Shown here: piece by piece, positions 33,078 through 42,493 of the stretch
Layout of the letters: each line of letters begins with the position of its first letter
How positions within the stretch are numbered: position 1 is the stretch's first letter
From: Chitinophaga pinensis
Lineage (GTDB): Bacteria > Bacteroidota > Bacteroidia > Chitinophagales > CAIOSU01
Assembly: GCA_945901065.1 (NCBI GenBank)
Contig: CAMDKI010000002.1
Location: 248,001 to 312,000, forward strand
DNA: 64,000 nt
Direction: 5' to 3'
Notes under the pieces: generated by a model
Database searches by the model: none
Seen by the model: only the letters and a program-made list of their open reading frames with translations
What the model was told of the DNA's origin: nothing
Program-made: the position numbers and the translations under genes

Positions 33078-35873
33078 CTAGAACGCGCTATCAAACACGT
33101 TTTTCTTTCGGCTCAGCTTAAGCTCTTGCAACACTTGCGATTTTACGTTAAGCTGTATGGCATACGTTTGGCGCTCGAGCGGGAACGGTACCCAGTTGAA
33201 ACTCAACACCCAGCAATGCATATCGCGTATTACGTTCATGCTGGCATATACCAAGCTATTCTTCGAAAAATCGTAAGCTGCGGCAACATCCACTTTCCAC
33301 TTTCCGGTAATGGTTACATCGGCACCAAGGGTAATGCTGTTGCTGCTTATAACCAATGTATCGGGGTTGTTGGTTGAGCCCCTGCGCATACCAAAGTTGT
33401 AATTGAAATTGAAACTCCAAGGCACATTAAAATCGTAGTAATTGGTATAGTTAGCCATTACAATATCGCGTTCTTGCTCCCTCCCTTCCTTTACACCGGG
33501 CGTGTCGCTACTACCTTGCTTAGAGCGGAAACTACTGCCAATGGTAAAATTGAAGCTGCGCAATTGCACCAAACGGCGGTCTTCCTGCCACAAAAAGCGG
33601 TCAACCTTAACGTTTCGCTCATCGTAAACATACGGGTCGAGAACGGTGTTGAAATTGATATTGAGCTTACCAAACAAAGTGGTATTCATGTTCATTGATA
33701 GCGGAGCCAATTTCAATGAGTCGGCGGCAAAGTTGTAGTTGGTATTTAAAGAGAAGTTATCAATTAGCTTTACTTTCTTCTCATTTTTGATGGTATCGTC
33801 TTTCGAGAAAATTTTCATTTCTAGGTTATTCGTCACGTTTATACCCAAGCTCATTTGCTCTCCTGCCGATGGCGCCCCAAATAATGACTGCACAGGTTCG
33901 TAAATGGAGTAGCGCTGCTTTTGCCCCTCGGCATTGGTCTGCACTTCCTTGTAATAGCCCCAGCGAGGCTTACTGAAATCGGGTCGGTAGGTAAATGTTA
34001 AAGTGGGCGTCATTACATGCCTTATCGCCTTTAACTTACTGCGCTTAAACTGCAGCATACCAAAAATTTTGGTTGTAATTGAGGTTTGAAAATTGAAATC
34101 GCGGGCAGGTTTAAACTTATAAAAAGTATCGGCCACCACCTGGCCATAAACGGTATCAATGGTGGTAACGGTACTATCGCCTATCAACTGTGTAGAGGTT
34201 ATATATTGCGTGGTTGGGTCCCAGTTTTTCTCTACATTTTTAATGTACCAGGTTTCGTTGTAATTGAAACGCGGGTTTACAGTAAAATACTTCAATACCC
34301 TGAAATTGCTGCCCACAGGTATTGTGTGCTTCATTCCCGATTTCATATTCTCAAACGTACTTACCGTTAAGAAGTTAGAGTCTATGGCCTCAATTCGGTT
34401 GGCAATATTGGCGGTATAGCCAATAGTAATAGTTTCGTACCAAGCCTTTTTGGCAGCCGGTATTTTACGCTGAAATGGAGCAATGGTGGTGAGAGCAAAG
34501 TTTATATCGGGTAAAGTAAGGTTTACGGTTCGGTTCACTAAGTTTTGGTCGTGGCGAATATTGATACCAAAATTATATGGCTTACCTGCCCAAGATTTGC
34601 TGTACGAAATGTTCGAGTTGAGCGTATTTCGCACCACTTGGCTCTGGTTAGTGTTATTGGTATTCTTATCGTAGGTTGCCGTGCCAAAATTGGCATTTGC
34701 CGAAAAACGACTGCCAGGGCGCGCCTTGCTATCTTGGTTGTGCGACCAAGTAACCCTAAAATCGTTGAGCACATTAAACGTTGGCGCCTCTACATCGCCG
34801 GTGCGGTTTCTATTATAGGCCAGTAGCAAATTGCCATTGTATTTATAACGCCTAGTGTAGCGCATGGTATTGCCCAAACCCCAACTGCCATTGGTATAAA
34901 TAGAGCCTGTGAGAGCCATATCAAAGTACTCGCTTACGTGAAAGTAGTAGCCGCCATCCCTAAAAAAGAAACCACGGTTTTGCTCGGCGCCATATTGCGG
35001 CAGAATGATGCCCGAGCGACGCGTTTTTTGGATGGGAAATATGCCAAAAGGCGCAAAAAGCGGCGTGGGAATATCGTGTATAACCAAATTGGCCGGGCCC
35101 GAAACAATAACCTTATCAGGTACTAGTTTCAGTTTTTTGGCACTGATGTAAAAATGGGGGTGGTCTAAGTCGCAGGTGGTGTATTTGCCGTTTCGGGCAT
35201 ACCACTCTTCATGTTCATTTCGTTTTATGGTATCGGCATGTATGTAGCCCTCTCCTTCTTGTGTGCGGGCCTCAATCACTTTTCCCTTCTTCGTTTTGAA
35301 ATTATACATTATTGTTTTGGCGAAGTACTCGCTCTCTGCATCTTTAAACTTAGCCTTCTCCACTGGATTGCCCAACGAATCTTTCAATGACTCAGCAATC
35401 ACCATATTGTTGGCCCAATCCAGCTGAATGTAGTTCGCTTCTAGGGTCAAATCCTTATACACCACAATGGCATTGCCGTACAGGTGAACCTTTTCGTCCA
35501 GTATATCATAAATCAATGAGTCACTTGCATTATATTGCACAGCGGCATCGAACGAATCGGCCGAAACTTGATACATCATTTCATCAGGCGTTAGGGGCCT
35601 TATGTCATCCACTAAATTTTTAGTGGTATCTTTCAATATGGTATCATTTGGCAATAATAGTATTACGCTGTCCGTTGCTATTACAACGGTACTATCGGTA
35701 GCAATTAGCTTGTTACCCTTTCTGGTAACGTTGCTATTTTTGGGAACTGTATCAAAAGGCGTTACTACTGCGAAGTCGGTGTTGTATGTAAAATAGGACA
35801 AAACAGGGTTTGCATGGGCATGAAAAGCTACCGCAAATACGAGCAATATCAACAAACCCAGCAATCTCGCCAA
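33078..35873 (-). CDS. lptD: LPS-assembly protein LptD (Bacteroidota type)
   Basis: The 931-aa outer-membrane protein has a signal peptide (MARLLGLLILLVFAVAFHAHA), an OstA/LptA-like N-terminal domain (LIYDILDEKVHLYGNAIVVYKDLTLEANYIQLDW, ~115-150; CDLDHPHFYISAKKLKLVPDKVIVSGPANLVI, ~233-265) and the long LptD barrel (PLFAPFGIFPIQKTRRSGIILPQYG, SYSKSWAGKPYNFGINI). It inserts lipopolysaccharide into the outer leaflet. No ATG is available: an in-frame TAA lies just upstream, so the start is the TTG at 35873. It is divergent from the amidase gene with only 36 bp between start codons. Confidence 0.9.
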   Translation of the reverse strand: MARLLGLLILLVFAVAFHAHANPVLSYFTYNTDFAVVTPFDTVPKNSNVTRKGNKLIATDSTVVIATDSVILLLPNDTILKDTTKNLVDDIRPLTPDEMMYQVSADSFDAAVQYNASDSLIYDILDEKVHLYGNAIVVYKDLTLEANYIQLDWANNMVIAESLKDSLGNPVEKAKFKDAESEYFAKTIMYNFKTKKGKVIEARTQEGEGYIHADTIKRNEHEEWYARNGKYTTCDLDHPHFYISAKKLKLVPDKVIVSGPANLVIHDIPTPLFAPFGIFPIQKTRRSGIILPQYGAEQNRGFFFRDGGYYFHVSEYFDMALTGSIYTNGSWGLGNTMRYTRRYKYNGNLLLAYNRNRTGDVEAPTFNVLNDFRVTWSHNQDSKARPGSRFSANANFGTATYDKNTNNTNQSQVVRNTLNSNISYSKSWAGKPYNFGINIRHDQNLVNRTVNLTLPDINFALTTIAPFQRKIPAAKKAWYETITIGYTANIANRIEAIDSNFLTVSTFENMKSGMKHTIPVGSNFRVLKYFTVNPRFNYNETWYIKNVEKNWDPTTQYITSTQLIGDSTVTTIDTVYGQVVADTFYKFKPARDFNFQTSITTKIFGMLQFKRSKLKAIRHVMTPTLTFTYRPDFSKPRWGYYKEVQTNAEGQKQRYSIYEPVQSLFGAPSAGEQMSLGINVTNNLEMKIFSKDDTIKNEKKVKLIDNFSLNTNYNFAADSLKLAPLSMNMNTTLFGKLNINFNTVLDPYVYDERNVKVDRFLWQEDRRLVQLRSFNFTIGSSFRSKQGSSDTPGVKEGREQERDIVMANYTNYYDFNVPWSFNFNYNFGMRRGSTNNPDTLVISSNSITLGADVTITGKWKVDVAAAYDFSKNSLVYASMNVIRDMHCWVLSFNWVPFPLERQTYAIQLNVKSQVLQELKLSRKKNVFDSAF

Positions 35874-35883
35874 AATTTTGCGT

Positions 35884-35891
35884 TATTTTTG
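35884..35891 (+). promoter_or_regulatory. TAnnTTTG -7 box of the amidase-mlaD-ostA run
   Basis: TATTTTTG matches exactly and lies 18 nt before ATG 35910, inside the 36-bp divergent gap. Confidence 0.4.
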
Positions 35892-35909
35892 TAGTATAGT
35901 TAAGTAATA

Positions 35910-37181
35910 ATGGGCGCTAAAATACAAAAGCTAAACGATACCCTATTGAACGCTAAACGTATCATCATATTATTGTTGATTGCAGCAATGGTATCAATAC
36001 CTACGGTCAACTTTTCGGTGCCAAAGGTAAACGAAGACTTTACCATTGAAACTGTTGTTATTGATGCGGGTCATGGTGGCCACGACCCTGGCACTATAGG
36101 CTACTCAAAAACCCATGAAAAGAATATTGCGCTGCAAGTTTCCTTAAAAGTTGGCGCATACATAAAAGAGAATTTTCCGAAGGTAAAGGTGCTTTACACC
36201 CGCGACAAAGACGTATTTATTGAATTGCACGAACGCTCTAACATAGCCAACAAAAACAAAGCCGACCTATTTATTTCCATCCACTGCAATGCCTTCACAT
36301 CAACATCGGCATATGGCACCGAGGTATTTGTGCTGGGGTTGCATAAAGAGAAAGAAAACCTGGATGTAGCCATACGCGAAAACTCGGTGATATTGCAAGA
36401 AGACAATCACGAAAATAATTATGATGGCTTCGACCCCAAGTCGCCGGAAGCATTGATATTAATGTCTATTCAAACCAGCGCCTTCCTTGATCAGAGCATT
36501 AGTTTAGCCCAAAAAATAGATAGCCAGTTTAAAAACAAAGTGAACCGCAGCAGCCGTGGTATTAAACAAGCTGGGTTTGTGGTGCTATACAAAAGCGCCA
36601 TGCCTAGCGTATTGGTTGAGCTGGGCTTTATTAGCAACAAAAACGAAGAAACCTTTTTAACCACCGAAGAGGGCCAATCATACATGGCATCGGCTATTTA
36701 TCGCGCGTTCAAAGATTACAAAATAGAATACGAAAAAAATGGTCCTTCTGGACTTACCAATACACAAATGCCTTTGCCCGACAAAACGCCAGAGCCACCT
36801 AAAACTATTGATAAGCCTACTCCTACCCCACCTAAAACCGACCCAAAACCAACTGATAAACCAGTTGTTGACACCCCGGTAGCGAACAAACCAGCAGATA
36901 AACCTGTAACTGCCCCGCCAGCAACGAACAAAGTGATTTTTAAAGTCCAGTTTTTAGCTTCAGACAAAGAATTGCCTATAACCGCACCCGAGCTAAAAAA
37001 AGTAAAAGACTGGGAAATGATAAAAGTGGATAAGCTGTATAAGTACCTAACTGGCTCAGCGGATAGCTACGATGCAGCCCTTAAGCTTCAAAAAGAAGTA
37101 AGGGCAAGCTTTCCACAAGCCTTTATGGTGGCTTATAAAAATGGCGTAAGGATAACCATTACCGAAGCCTTAGGAAAATAA
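35910..37181 (+). CDS. N-acetylmuramoyl-L-alanine amidase (AmiC/Amidase_3) with C-terminal SPOR-like domain
   Basis: The 423-aa product has an N-terminal membrane anchor or signal (~17-33). The zinc amidase domain carries VVIDAGHGGHDPGT (His ligand), KTHEKNIALQVS (Glu ligand), FISIHCNAF (second His) and the catalytic-Glu region VLVELGFISNKNEE (~47-245). A Pro/Lys/Thr-rich linker (TPEPPKTIDKPTPTPPKTDPKP, ~275-350) leads to an ~80-residue module (VIFKVQFLASDKELPITAPEL...PQAFMVAYKNGVRITI) that resembles SPOR. It cleaves the peptide from peptidoglycan in the periplasm, probably at the septum. It is divergent from lptD and upstream of mlaD and ostA. Confidence 0.9.
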   Translation: MGAKIQKLNDTLLNAKRIIILLLIAAMVSIPTVNFSVPKVNEDFTIETVVIDAGHGGHDPGTIGYSKTHEKNIALQVSLKVGAYIKENFPKVKVLYTRDKDVFIELHERSNIANKNKADLFISIHCNAFTSTSAYGTEVFVLGLHKEKENLDVAIRENSVILQEDNHENNYDGFDPKSPEALILMSIQTSAFLDQSISLAQKIDSQFKNKVNRSSRGIKQAGFVVLYKSAMPSVLVELGFISNKNEETFLTTEEGQSYMASAIYRAFKDYKIEYEKNGPSGLTNTQMPLPDKTPEPPKTIDKPTPTPPKTDPKPTDKPVVDTPVANKPADKPVTAPPATNKVIFKVQFLASDKELPITAPELKKVKDWEMIKVDKLYKYLTGSADSYDAALKLQKEVRASFPQAFMVAYKNGVRITITEALGK

Positions 37182-37315
37182 AGGCAAACCAAATTAACGA
37201 CGTGCAAAAACAATAAATAGATAATCAAACAGTATATTCGGTTCGCAACCGTGTAGGCATTATGCACTACTAAATACTTTTAGCTATTTTTACCGCTTGA
37301 CTAAAACCGCTCCCG

Positions 37316-38287
37316 TTGAAAATATCTGATGAAACCAAGGTCGGCATAATGGCAGCTTTTGGCATTGCCATTATGATTATTGGCTATAGCTTCCTAAAGG
37401 GCAACAACATTTTCGACAAATCCGTAAAATTATATGCGGTTTACGAACGTGTTGATGGGCTTACCAAATCAAGCGCAGTAGTAGTAAACGGCTACGGAGT
37501 TGGAAGGGTTGGAAATATTAGTATGCGCCCAGACGGCAAATTGGTTGCCGAAATAAAAATTACGGACGAAACCGTAAGAATTCCTAAAAACTCAACTGCA
37601 AAACTGGTGAGCCTTGATTTTTTGGGCACCAGAGCTGTACAAATAATTTTTGCAGATGAAGTAAATGGCTATGTAGTAGCCGGCGACACGCTCATAAGCG
37701 CCCTGGAGCCCAAGCTGGCCGACATGGTTAACGAACAGATTGCCCCCTTGAAAACGAAAGCAGAAGGCTTGATCTCTTCTATAGATACGGTAATGAGCGT
37801 AGTGGAAGGTATTTTAGGAAACAACTCCATCAACAACAGTTTAACCAATGTTGAATCGGCAACTGCTAGGTTCTCTATTTTGGCCAAACACGTTGATTCA
37901 CTGTTGCTGAGCGAAATGCAGTCGATACAAGGTATTATACGAAACCTAGAAGATGTGCTTGCTATCGTAAAGCGCAATGGCGATAACCTAGATTCTACGT
38001 TTGTAAACTTGAACCATCTTACCGGCTCACTTGCCGAATCGGATATAAAGGGTATGATAACCACCCTTGATAGTACCCTAAACCAAGCCAAGTTATTGCT
38101 CAAGCAAATAAACGAAGGCGAAGGAACGGTAGGGATGCTGATTCATGACAGAGCGGTTTATGACAACCTTGAAAAAGCAACTGCCGATTTGGATAGTTTG
38201 TTGGTCGACTTTAAAGAATCGCCGGGCAGATATATTCACTTCTCCGTTTTTGGACGCTCCGACAAACCCAAAACTCCTAAAAAGTAA
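37316..38287 (+). CDS. MlaD-family (MCE) lipid-transport protein
   Basis: The 323-aa protein has an N-terminal anchor (MAAFGIAIMIIGYSFLKGNNIF), one MCE domain (VYERVDGLTKSSAVVVNGYGVGRVGNISMRPDGKLVAEIKI...STAKLVSLDFLGTRAVQI, ~40-120) and a long helical C-terminal region (~135-300) that in this family forms a needle-like coil. MCE proteins carry phospholipids between inner and outer membranes. The conserved start KISDETKVGI requires the TTG at 37316; the first ATG would cut into it. It lies between the amidase and the OstA-like gene. Confidence 0.88.
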   Translation: MKISDETKVGIMAAFGIAIMIIGYSFLKGNNIFDKSVKLYAVYERVDGLTKSSAVVVNGYGVGRVGNISMRPDGKLVAEIKITDETVRIPKNSTAKLVSLDFLGTRAVQIIFADEVNGYVVAGDTLISALEPKLADMVNEQIAPLKTKAEGLISSIDTVMSVVEGILGNNSINNSLTNVESATARFSILAKHVDSLLLSEMQSIQGIIRNLEDVLAIVKRNGDNLDSTFVNLNHLTGSLAESDIKGMITTLDSTLNQAKLLLKQINEGEGTVGMLIHDRAVYDNLEKATADLDSLLVDFKESPGRYIHFSVFGRSDKPKTPKK

Positions 38288-38345
38288 TTCCCGTTGTATT
38301 GGCTTGCTTTTTGAGTACGCTGGCTCAAATTCCCAATATCATCAA

Positions 38346-40013
38346 ATGACTATACGGTTTGTATTTGCCCTTTTGTTTCTTACCTATTCTGTCTCCTCGC
38401 TTGTAGCGCAGGAAAAGAAAAAGATTGAAATACTAGGTGCTGATATACTTACCAAAGGTAACGTACGTGGCGAAAATGTACGGAAGCTTATAGGTAGCGT
38501 AAAAATGAAGCAAGGCGATGTGTACATGGACTGCGACAGCGCTTACTTTTATGCCGACCGAAATGCCGTTGATGCATTTGGCCATGTATACATACACCAA
38601 GGCGATTTACAAATCTACTCCGACTCGTTGAAGTACAACGGCGATGAACGTATTGCCGACTTATATGGCAATGTGCGTCTTTTAGAGCCACGAATGGAAT
38701 TGACCACAAAAAAATTAACGTATAACCTTAATACCAAAACCGCCAAATATAGTAATGGTGGCCACGTAATAAGCGAAGGCACCGATTTGGTGAGCCGCAT
38801 TGGTTACTACTATTCGGAAAATAAGATGGCTTATTTTAGATATGGTGTAAAGCTAGTAAACCCCAACTACACCCTAGAATGCGACACGCTGGGCTATAAT
38901 ATGGAGCGCGAAATAAGCTACTTTTTTGGCCCAACTAAGATTACTACCAACGAGAGTAAAATATATTGCGAAAGCGGCTGGTACAACAGCAAAACTGAAA
39001 TATCAAATTTCGGGAAAAACACAGTACTAGACAATCCGCCGCAAATACTATATGCCGATAGCTTGTATTATGAAAAGAAGAAAGGGTACGGCGAGGCCTA
39101 TTATCACTTCGATTGGATAGATACGAGCCAAAACATCATACTCAGTGGCGGCAAGGCTATTTTTTATGAACTGACCGACTCTATAACAGCTACCGAAAAG
39201 CCGCTACTTACGTACATACTAGATGGCGACTCGTTGCACATTGCCGCCGATACGCTCATCAGCCGAAAAGATACCGTTGCAGAGCGCGAACTGTTTGCCT
39301 TTCATAAAGTACGCCTTTTTAAAAGCGACATGCAAGGCAAATGCGACTCGCTGGTATATGCTTTTCGCGATTCAACAATTCGTATGTATCGAGAGCCGGT
39401 GTTATGGGGCGATAAAAGCCAAATGACTGGCGACACTATTTACCTATACATGAAAGATAGCAAGATGGATCGGGTGGAGCTTTTTCCGAACGGGTTTATC
39501 ATTAACGAATCGTTCCCAAAATTATACGACCAAATAAAAGGCCGACATATTTGGGGTTATTTTGTAGATGGCGACCTAAACAACATGCACGTTGCTGGCA
39601 ACGGAGAAAGCGTTTACTATGGCAAAGACTCGCGAAGCGCTTACCTAGGCATAAACAAGGCGCAGTGCAGCGAAATGTGGATATACATTAACGAAAACAA
39701 AGTAAACAGGATAAAATTTTATACCAAACCTACGGCAACATTTCACCCAATACAGTTGGTTGACCCTGAAACATTTAAGCTCGAAAACTTTAACTGGCGC
39801 TACGACCAACGCCCCCAAAGCAAAGAAGACTTGCTAACCGAACCTGAGCCCGCACCCCTGCCTGCCACCGATGCAAATGCAAATGGCGCGCGCAAAGGGA
39901 CAAAGCCAGCTGCAAATACTACTTTTGATAAGCCCACTGGCGAAGCGCCAATGCCGCCCCCCAGCCCACAACCCATAACCAACGATACGAGCGCGGCACC
40001 CATTAAACCTTAA
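38346..40013 (+). CDS. OstA/LptA-like LPS-transport protein
   Basis: I place the start at ATG 38346 (MTIRFVFALLFLTYSVSSLVAQ, a signal peptide). The track's 622-aa version adds 67 residues that overlap the end of mlaD. The 555-aa protein has repeated OstA strands: EILGADILTKGNVRGENVRKLIGSVKMKQGDVYMDCDSAYFY (~28-70), then QIYSDSLKYNGDERIADLYGNVRL and LTYNLNTKTAKYSNGGHVIS. These form the LptA-like beta-jellyroll bridge that carries LPS across the periplasm. The Pro/Ala-rich tail is unstructured. Its last four bases overlap the convergent gene at 40010. Confidence 0.85.
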   Translation: MTIRFVFALLFLTYSVSSLVAQEKKKIEILGADILTKGNVRGENVRKLIGSVKMKQGDVYMDCDSAYFYADRNAVDAFGHVYIHQGDLQIYSDSLKYNGDERIADLYGNVRLLEPRMELTTKKLTYNLNTKTAKYSNGGHVISEGTDLVSRIGYYYSENKMAYFRYGVKLVNPNYTLECDTLGYNMEREISYFFGPTKITTNESKIYCESGWYNSKTEISNFGKNTVLDNPPQILYADSLYYEKKKGYGEAYYHFDWIDTSQNIILSGGKAIFYELTDSITATEKPLLTYILDGDSLHIAADTLISRKDTVAERELFAFHKVRLFKSDMQGKCDSLVYAFRDSTIRMYREPVLWGDKSQMTGDTIYLYMKDSKMDRVELFPNGFIINESFPKLYDQIKGRHIWGYFVDGDLNNMHVAGNGESVYYGKDSRSAYLGINKAQCSEMWIYINENKVNRIKFYTKPTATFHPIQLVDPETFKLENFNWRYDQRPQSKEDLLTEPEPAPLPATDANANGARKGTKPAANTTFDKPTGEAPMPPPSPQPITNDTSAAPIKP

Positions 40014-40978
40014 GGTTTGTTTTGGTTTATATCGCCATGCACATTAGTAGATGGTTGAGGCAGCGGCGGGTTGCCCCTATCAATAGTAAGCAGATACACA
40101 TTAGATATGTACTTCCACTTTCCGTCTTTCCATTCAAAAGCGTCGTAACTGCCATCGGGTATCAACGAAACCGGTATATCTTTTCCAAAATCTGAGGTAG
40201 ACTTAATGTGGTCGAACACTACGATATTGTCATCGGGGTTATAATTGAGCGTAAGCTTGGCATCAAACTTATAATAAACCAGAAACCTAGTCTGCGGCTT
40301 GGTTACCGGGTATGGAAACGTCTCGGCAATGGTATCGGGTATATCGAATATTGGGGCACCAAATACGGGCTTACCTTCATCAAAATGCAGTACATCCATC
40401 ACCTTTACACGGCTATACAAATCGTTACCATCAAAGCCAAACAGCGTGTAATAAGTTTTGCCTTTAGCTTTGGTTTCAATAAGGTTATAATAAAATGCAC
40501 CATACCAGCAACTAGGCGATAGCAGCGTATCTTGAGGGCTAGCGATGGAGTCGGTGCGGTCTATTAGTGGATAAAGCATCAAATCCTTGCCATTGTTCAT
40601 TTGTATCGTGCCAAAGTAGCGATATGCCCCACCTTCCAGCGAAACCTGCCACGTTATTACCCTAAAACTACTATCGGTTGGGTACAGAATGGATAGAATA
40701 GGCACCGAATCGAATGGATAGTTAAATGAGCCAGGAACTTTTAAAGCCTCCACAAGTTTTGGGATAAAAGCATAGCAGGCCTTCATCCGGTTTAGATTGT
40801 TTGTGTCGCCAAACATGATATAAGACAGCGGATTCAAGGTTTCTTCTACTTGAAGCAGTTTTGCCCTGTTTTCTGGGGTGAGCTCAACCTTACCTTTAGT
40901 TGGGCTCTTTTTACTGCCCTTACCTTGCCCAAAAGCAAAAAGTGGCAACCACACTATCAACAAACAAATGTATTTCAT
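40010..40978 (-). CDS. Secreted protein of unknown function
   Basis: The 322-aa product has a signal peptide (MKYICLLIVWLPLFAFGQ) and then a Lys-rich stretch (GKGSKKSPTKGKVELTPENRAKLLQ). The body is strand-rich (ITWQVSLEGGAYRYFGTIQMNNGKDLMLYPLIDRTDS; CWYGAFYYNLIETKAKGKTYYTLFGFDGNDLYSRVKVMDVLHF), and the YYTLFGFDGND segment looks like a conserved site. I do not recognise a named family. It is probably periplasmic or surface-exposed. The start ATG 40978 follows a perfect TAACTTTG box by 4 nt, and a six-unit heptamer array lies just upstream of that box. Confidence 0.75.
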   Translation of the reverse strand: MKYICLLIVWLPLFAFGQGKGSKKSPTKGKVELTPENRAKLLQVEETLNPLSYIMFGDTNNLNRMKACYAFIPKLVEALKVPGSFNYPFDSVPILSILYPTDSSFRVITWQVSLEGGAYRYFGTIQMNNGKDLMLYPLIDRTDSIASPQDTLLSPSCWYGAFYYNLIETKAKGKTYYTLFGFDGNDLYSRVKVMDVLHFDEGKPVFGAPIFDIPDTIAETFPYPVTKPQTRFLVYYKFDAKLTLNYNPDDNIVVFDHIKSTSDFGKDIPVSLIPDGSYDAFEWKDGKWKYISNVYLLTIDRGNPPLPQPSTNVHGDINQNKP

Positions 40979-40982
40979 AGGG

Positions 40983-40990
40983 CAAAGTTA
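40983..40990 (-). promoter_or_regulatory. TAnnTTTG box 4 nt from the ATG at 40978
   Basis: TAACTTTG then CCCT-ATG: an exact -7 consensus that implies a leaderless mRNA. Confidence 0.5.
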
Positions 40991-41002
40991 GTTATTACCG
41001 GA

Positions 41003-41044
41003 GACTCAAGACACAAGACTCAAGACACAAGATATGAGACATAA
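41003..41044 (+). repeat. Heptamer-phased array H5 (GACTCAA/GACACAA units)
   Basis: Six 7-nt units in exact phase: GACTCAA, GACACAA, GACTCAA, GACACAA, GATATGA, GACATAA. The array starts 12 bp from the -7 box of the 40978 gene. Confidence 0.8.
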
Positions 41045-41197
41045 GAAGCATTATCCCTGATGATATTTAGAATAACCCATGGACCCCAAACTTTTTAAAA
41101 AACGGATATTTTCCCAATTTCATTGCCCTTAGCATTTAAACAGCTGGTCACTTTCAACTCAGCACATGAGCCTTTCGGCATGCAGGTTCCCAAATTT

Positions 41198-42439
41198 TCA
41201 AATTTCAATCAAGTATTTTCTAAACAATTCTAGTGCCATAAGTGCTGTAAGCTGTATGTTTTGTTTACGGTTACCTTTAAAAGTCAATTTCTTGGTTCGC
41301 ATATCGGTTGGCGCACCATATGCTATCCATACTGTGCCCACTGGTTTATCAGGAGTGCCACCTGCAGGTCCGGCAATGCCTGAAGTTGCAATGGCATAAT
41401 CAGTGCCAAACTTGGTACACACCCCAAGCAACATTTCTCTTACGGTTTCTTCGCTTACGGCACCAAAGCTATCCAGTGTTTCTTGTTTTACACCCAACAA
41501 TGCTTGCTTCGATTCGTAAGTATAGCTCACTACGCTTCCATTGTAGTAGGCCGAGCTACCTTCAACCATGGTTATTTGGCTGGCAATATAGCCCCCAGTG
41601 CAACTCTCTGCGGTGGCTAAGGTTTTGTCTTTTGCCGTTAGAAGCTTTCCAATTATTTCTTCTAACTGGTCGTCGTCATAACCGTAAATGTGCTTATCAA
41701 TTTGGGCAACCAACTTAGCAACTTCAGCATCCAAAGCTTCTTGCACCACTTCCCTATTTGTGCCATTTGCGGTTAAACGTAGTTTAACTGAACCAATTCC
41801 CGGCAGGTAAGCCAGCTTAATATTGGTGGGGAGGTTATCCTCAAAATCGGCAATCTGCTCTGCCAAAAACGACTCTCCAATACCAGCGGTAAGAATGTGC
41901 TTATGTATAATTACCGGCAGTTTAAAGTATGTTTTCACTTTGGGCAATACTTCTTGTTGCATCAAAGCCTCCATTTCAAAAGGCACTCCTGGCATCGATA
42001 CAAATACTTTTCCGTTTTTTTCGAACCACATACCCCAAGCCGTTCCCCTATCGTTGCGCAAAGGTGTGCAACTTGCTGGCATCAAAGCTTGGTCGGCATT
42101 CGATTGCAACATTGGCCTATTTCGGCTGGCAAAAAAGGCTTCCAGCTGTGCCAATATCTCCTGATTGCGCAACAAAGTGGTGTTAAAATACTGAGCTAGA
42201 GTAACTTTGGTAATATCATCTTTTGTTGGGCCAAGGCCACCAGTTATTAAAACCAGATTTGATGCCTGCTCAGCGCGAGCAAGTGCCTCCAGTATAGCCG
42301 ACTTATCATCACTTATAGATAGTATTTCTCTTACACGAATACCTAATAGCGCGAGCTCGCGGCCCATATACGCCGAGTTGGTATCAATGGTTTGGCCGTA
42401 TAGCAGTTCGTCGCCAATGGTAATAATGGTGGCTTGCAT
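41198..42439 (-). CDS. cinA: CinA-family protein (nicotinamide-nucleotide amidase/competence-damage protein)
   Basis: The start is ATG 42439 (MQATIITIGDELLYGQTIDTNSAYMGREL); the track's upstream extension lacks homology. The 413-aa protein has the N-terminal molybdopterin-binding-like domain with LITGGLGPTKDDITKVTL (~65-82) and GMWFEKNGKVFVSMPGVPFEM (~130-150). The C-terminal CinA amidase domain carries TAESCTGGYIASQIT (~273-287) and GIAGPAGGTPDKPVGTVWIA. The C-terminal domain deamidates NMN in NAD recycling; the N-terminal domain of some members has ADP-ribose pyrophosphatase activity. It is full length with both domains intact. Confidence 0.93.
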   Translation of the reverse strand: MQATIITIGDELLYGQTIDTNSAYMGRELALLGIRVREILSISDDKSAILEALARAEQASNLVLITGGLGPTKDDITKVTLAQYFNTTLLRNQEILAQLEAFFASRNRPMLQSNADQALMPASCTPLRNDRGTAWGMWFEKNGKVFVSMPGVPFEMEALMQQEVLPKVKTYFKLPVIIHKHILTAGIGESFLAEQIADFEDNLPTNIKLAYLPGIGSVKLRLTANGTNREVVQEALDAEVAKLVAQIDKHIYGYDDDQLEEIIGKLLTAKDKTLATAESCTGGYIASQITMVEGSSAYYNGSVVSYTYESKQALLGVKQETLDSFGAVSEETVREMLLGVCTKFGTDYAIATSGIAGPAGGTPDKPVGTVWIAYGAPTDMRTKKLTFKGNRKQNIQLTALMALELFRKYLIEI

Positions 42440-42493
42440 AATATTGATGATTGGTAAGTAAATATAACGCCTGAGCGGTGCGAATGGCAAAAA

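Noticed and set aside
38145-38345. 67-residue N-terminal extension of the OstA-like protein in the track
   Set aside because: It overlaps mlaD in another frame, and a clean signal peptide begins at ATG 38346.
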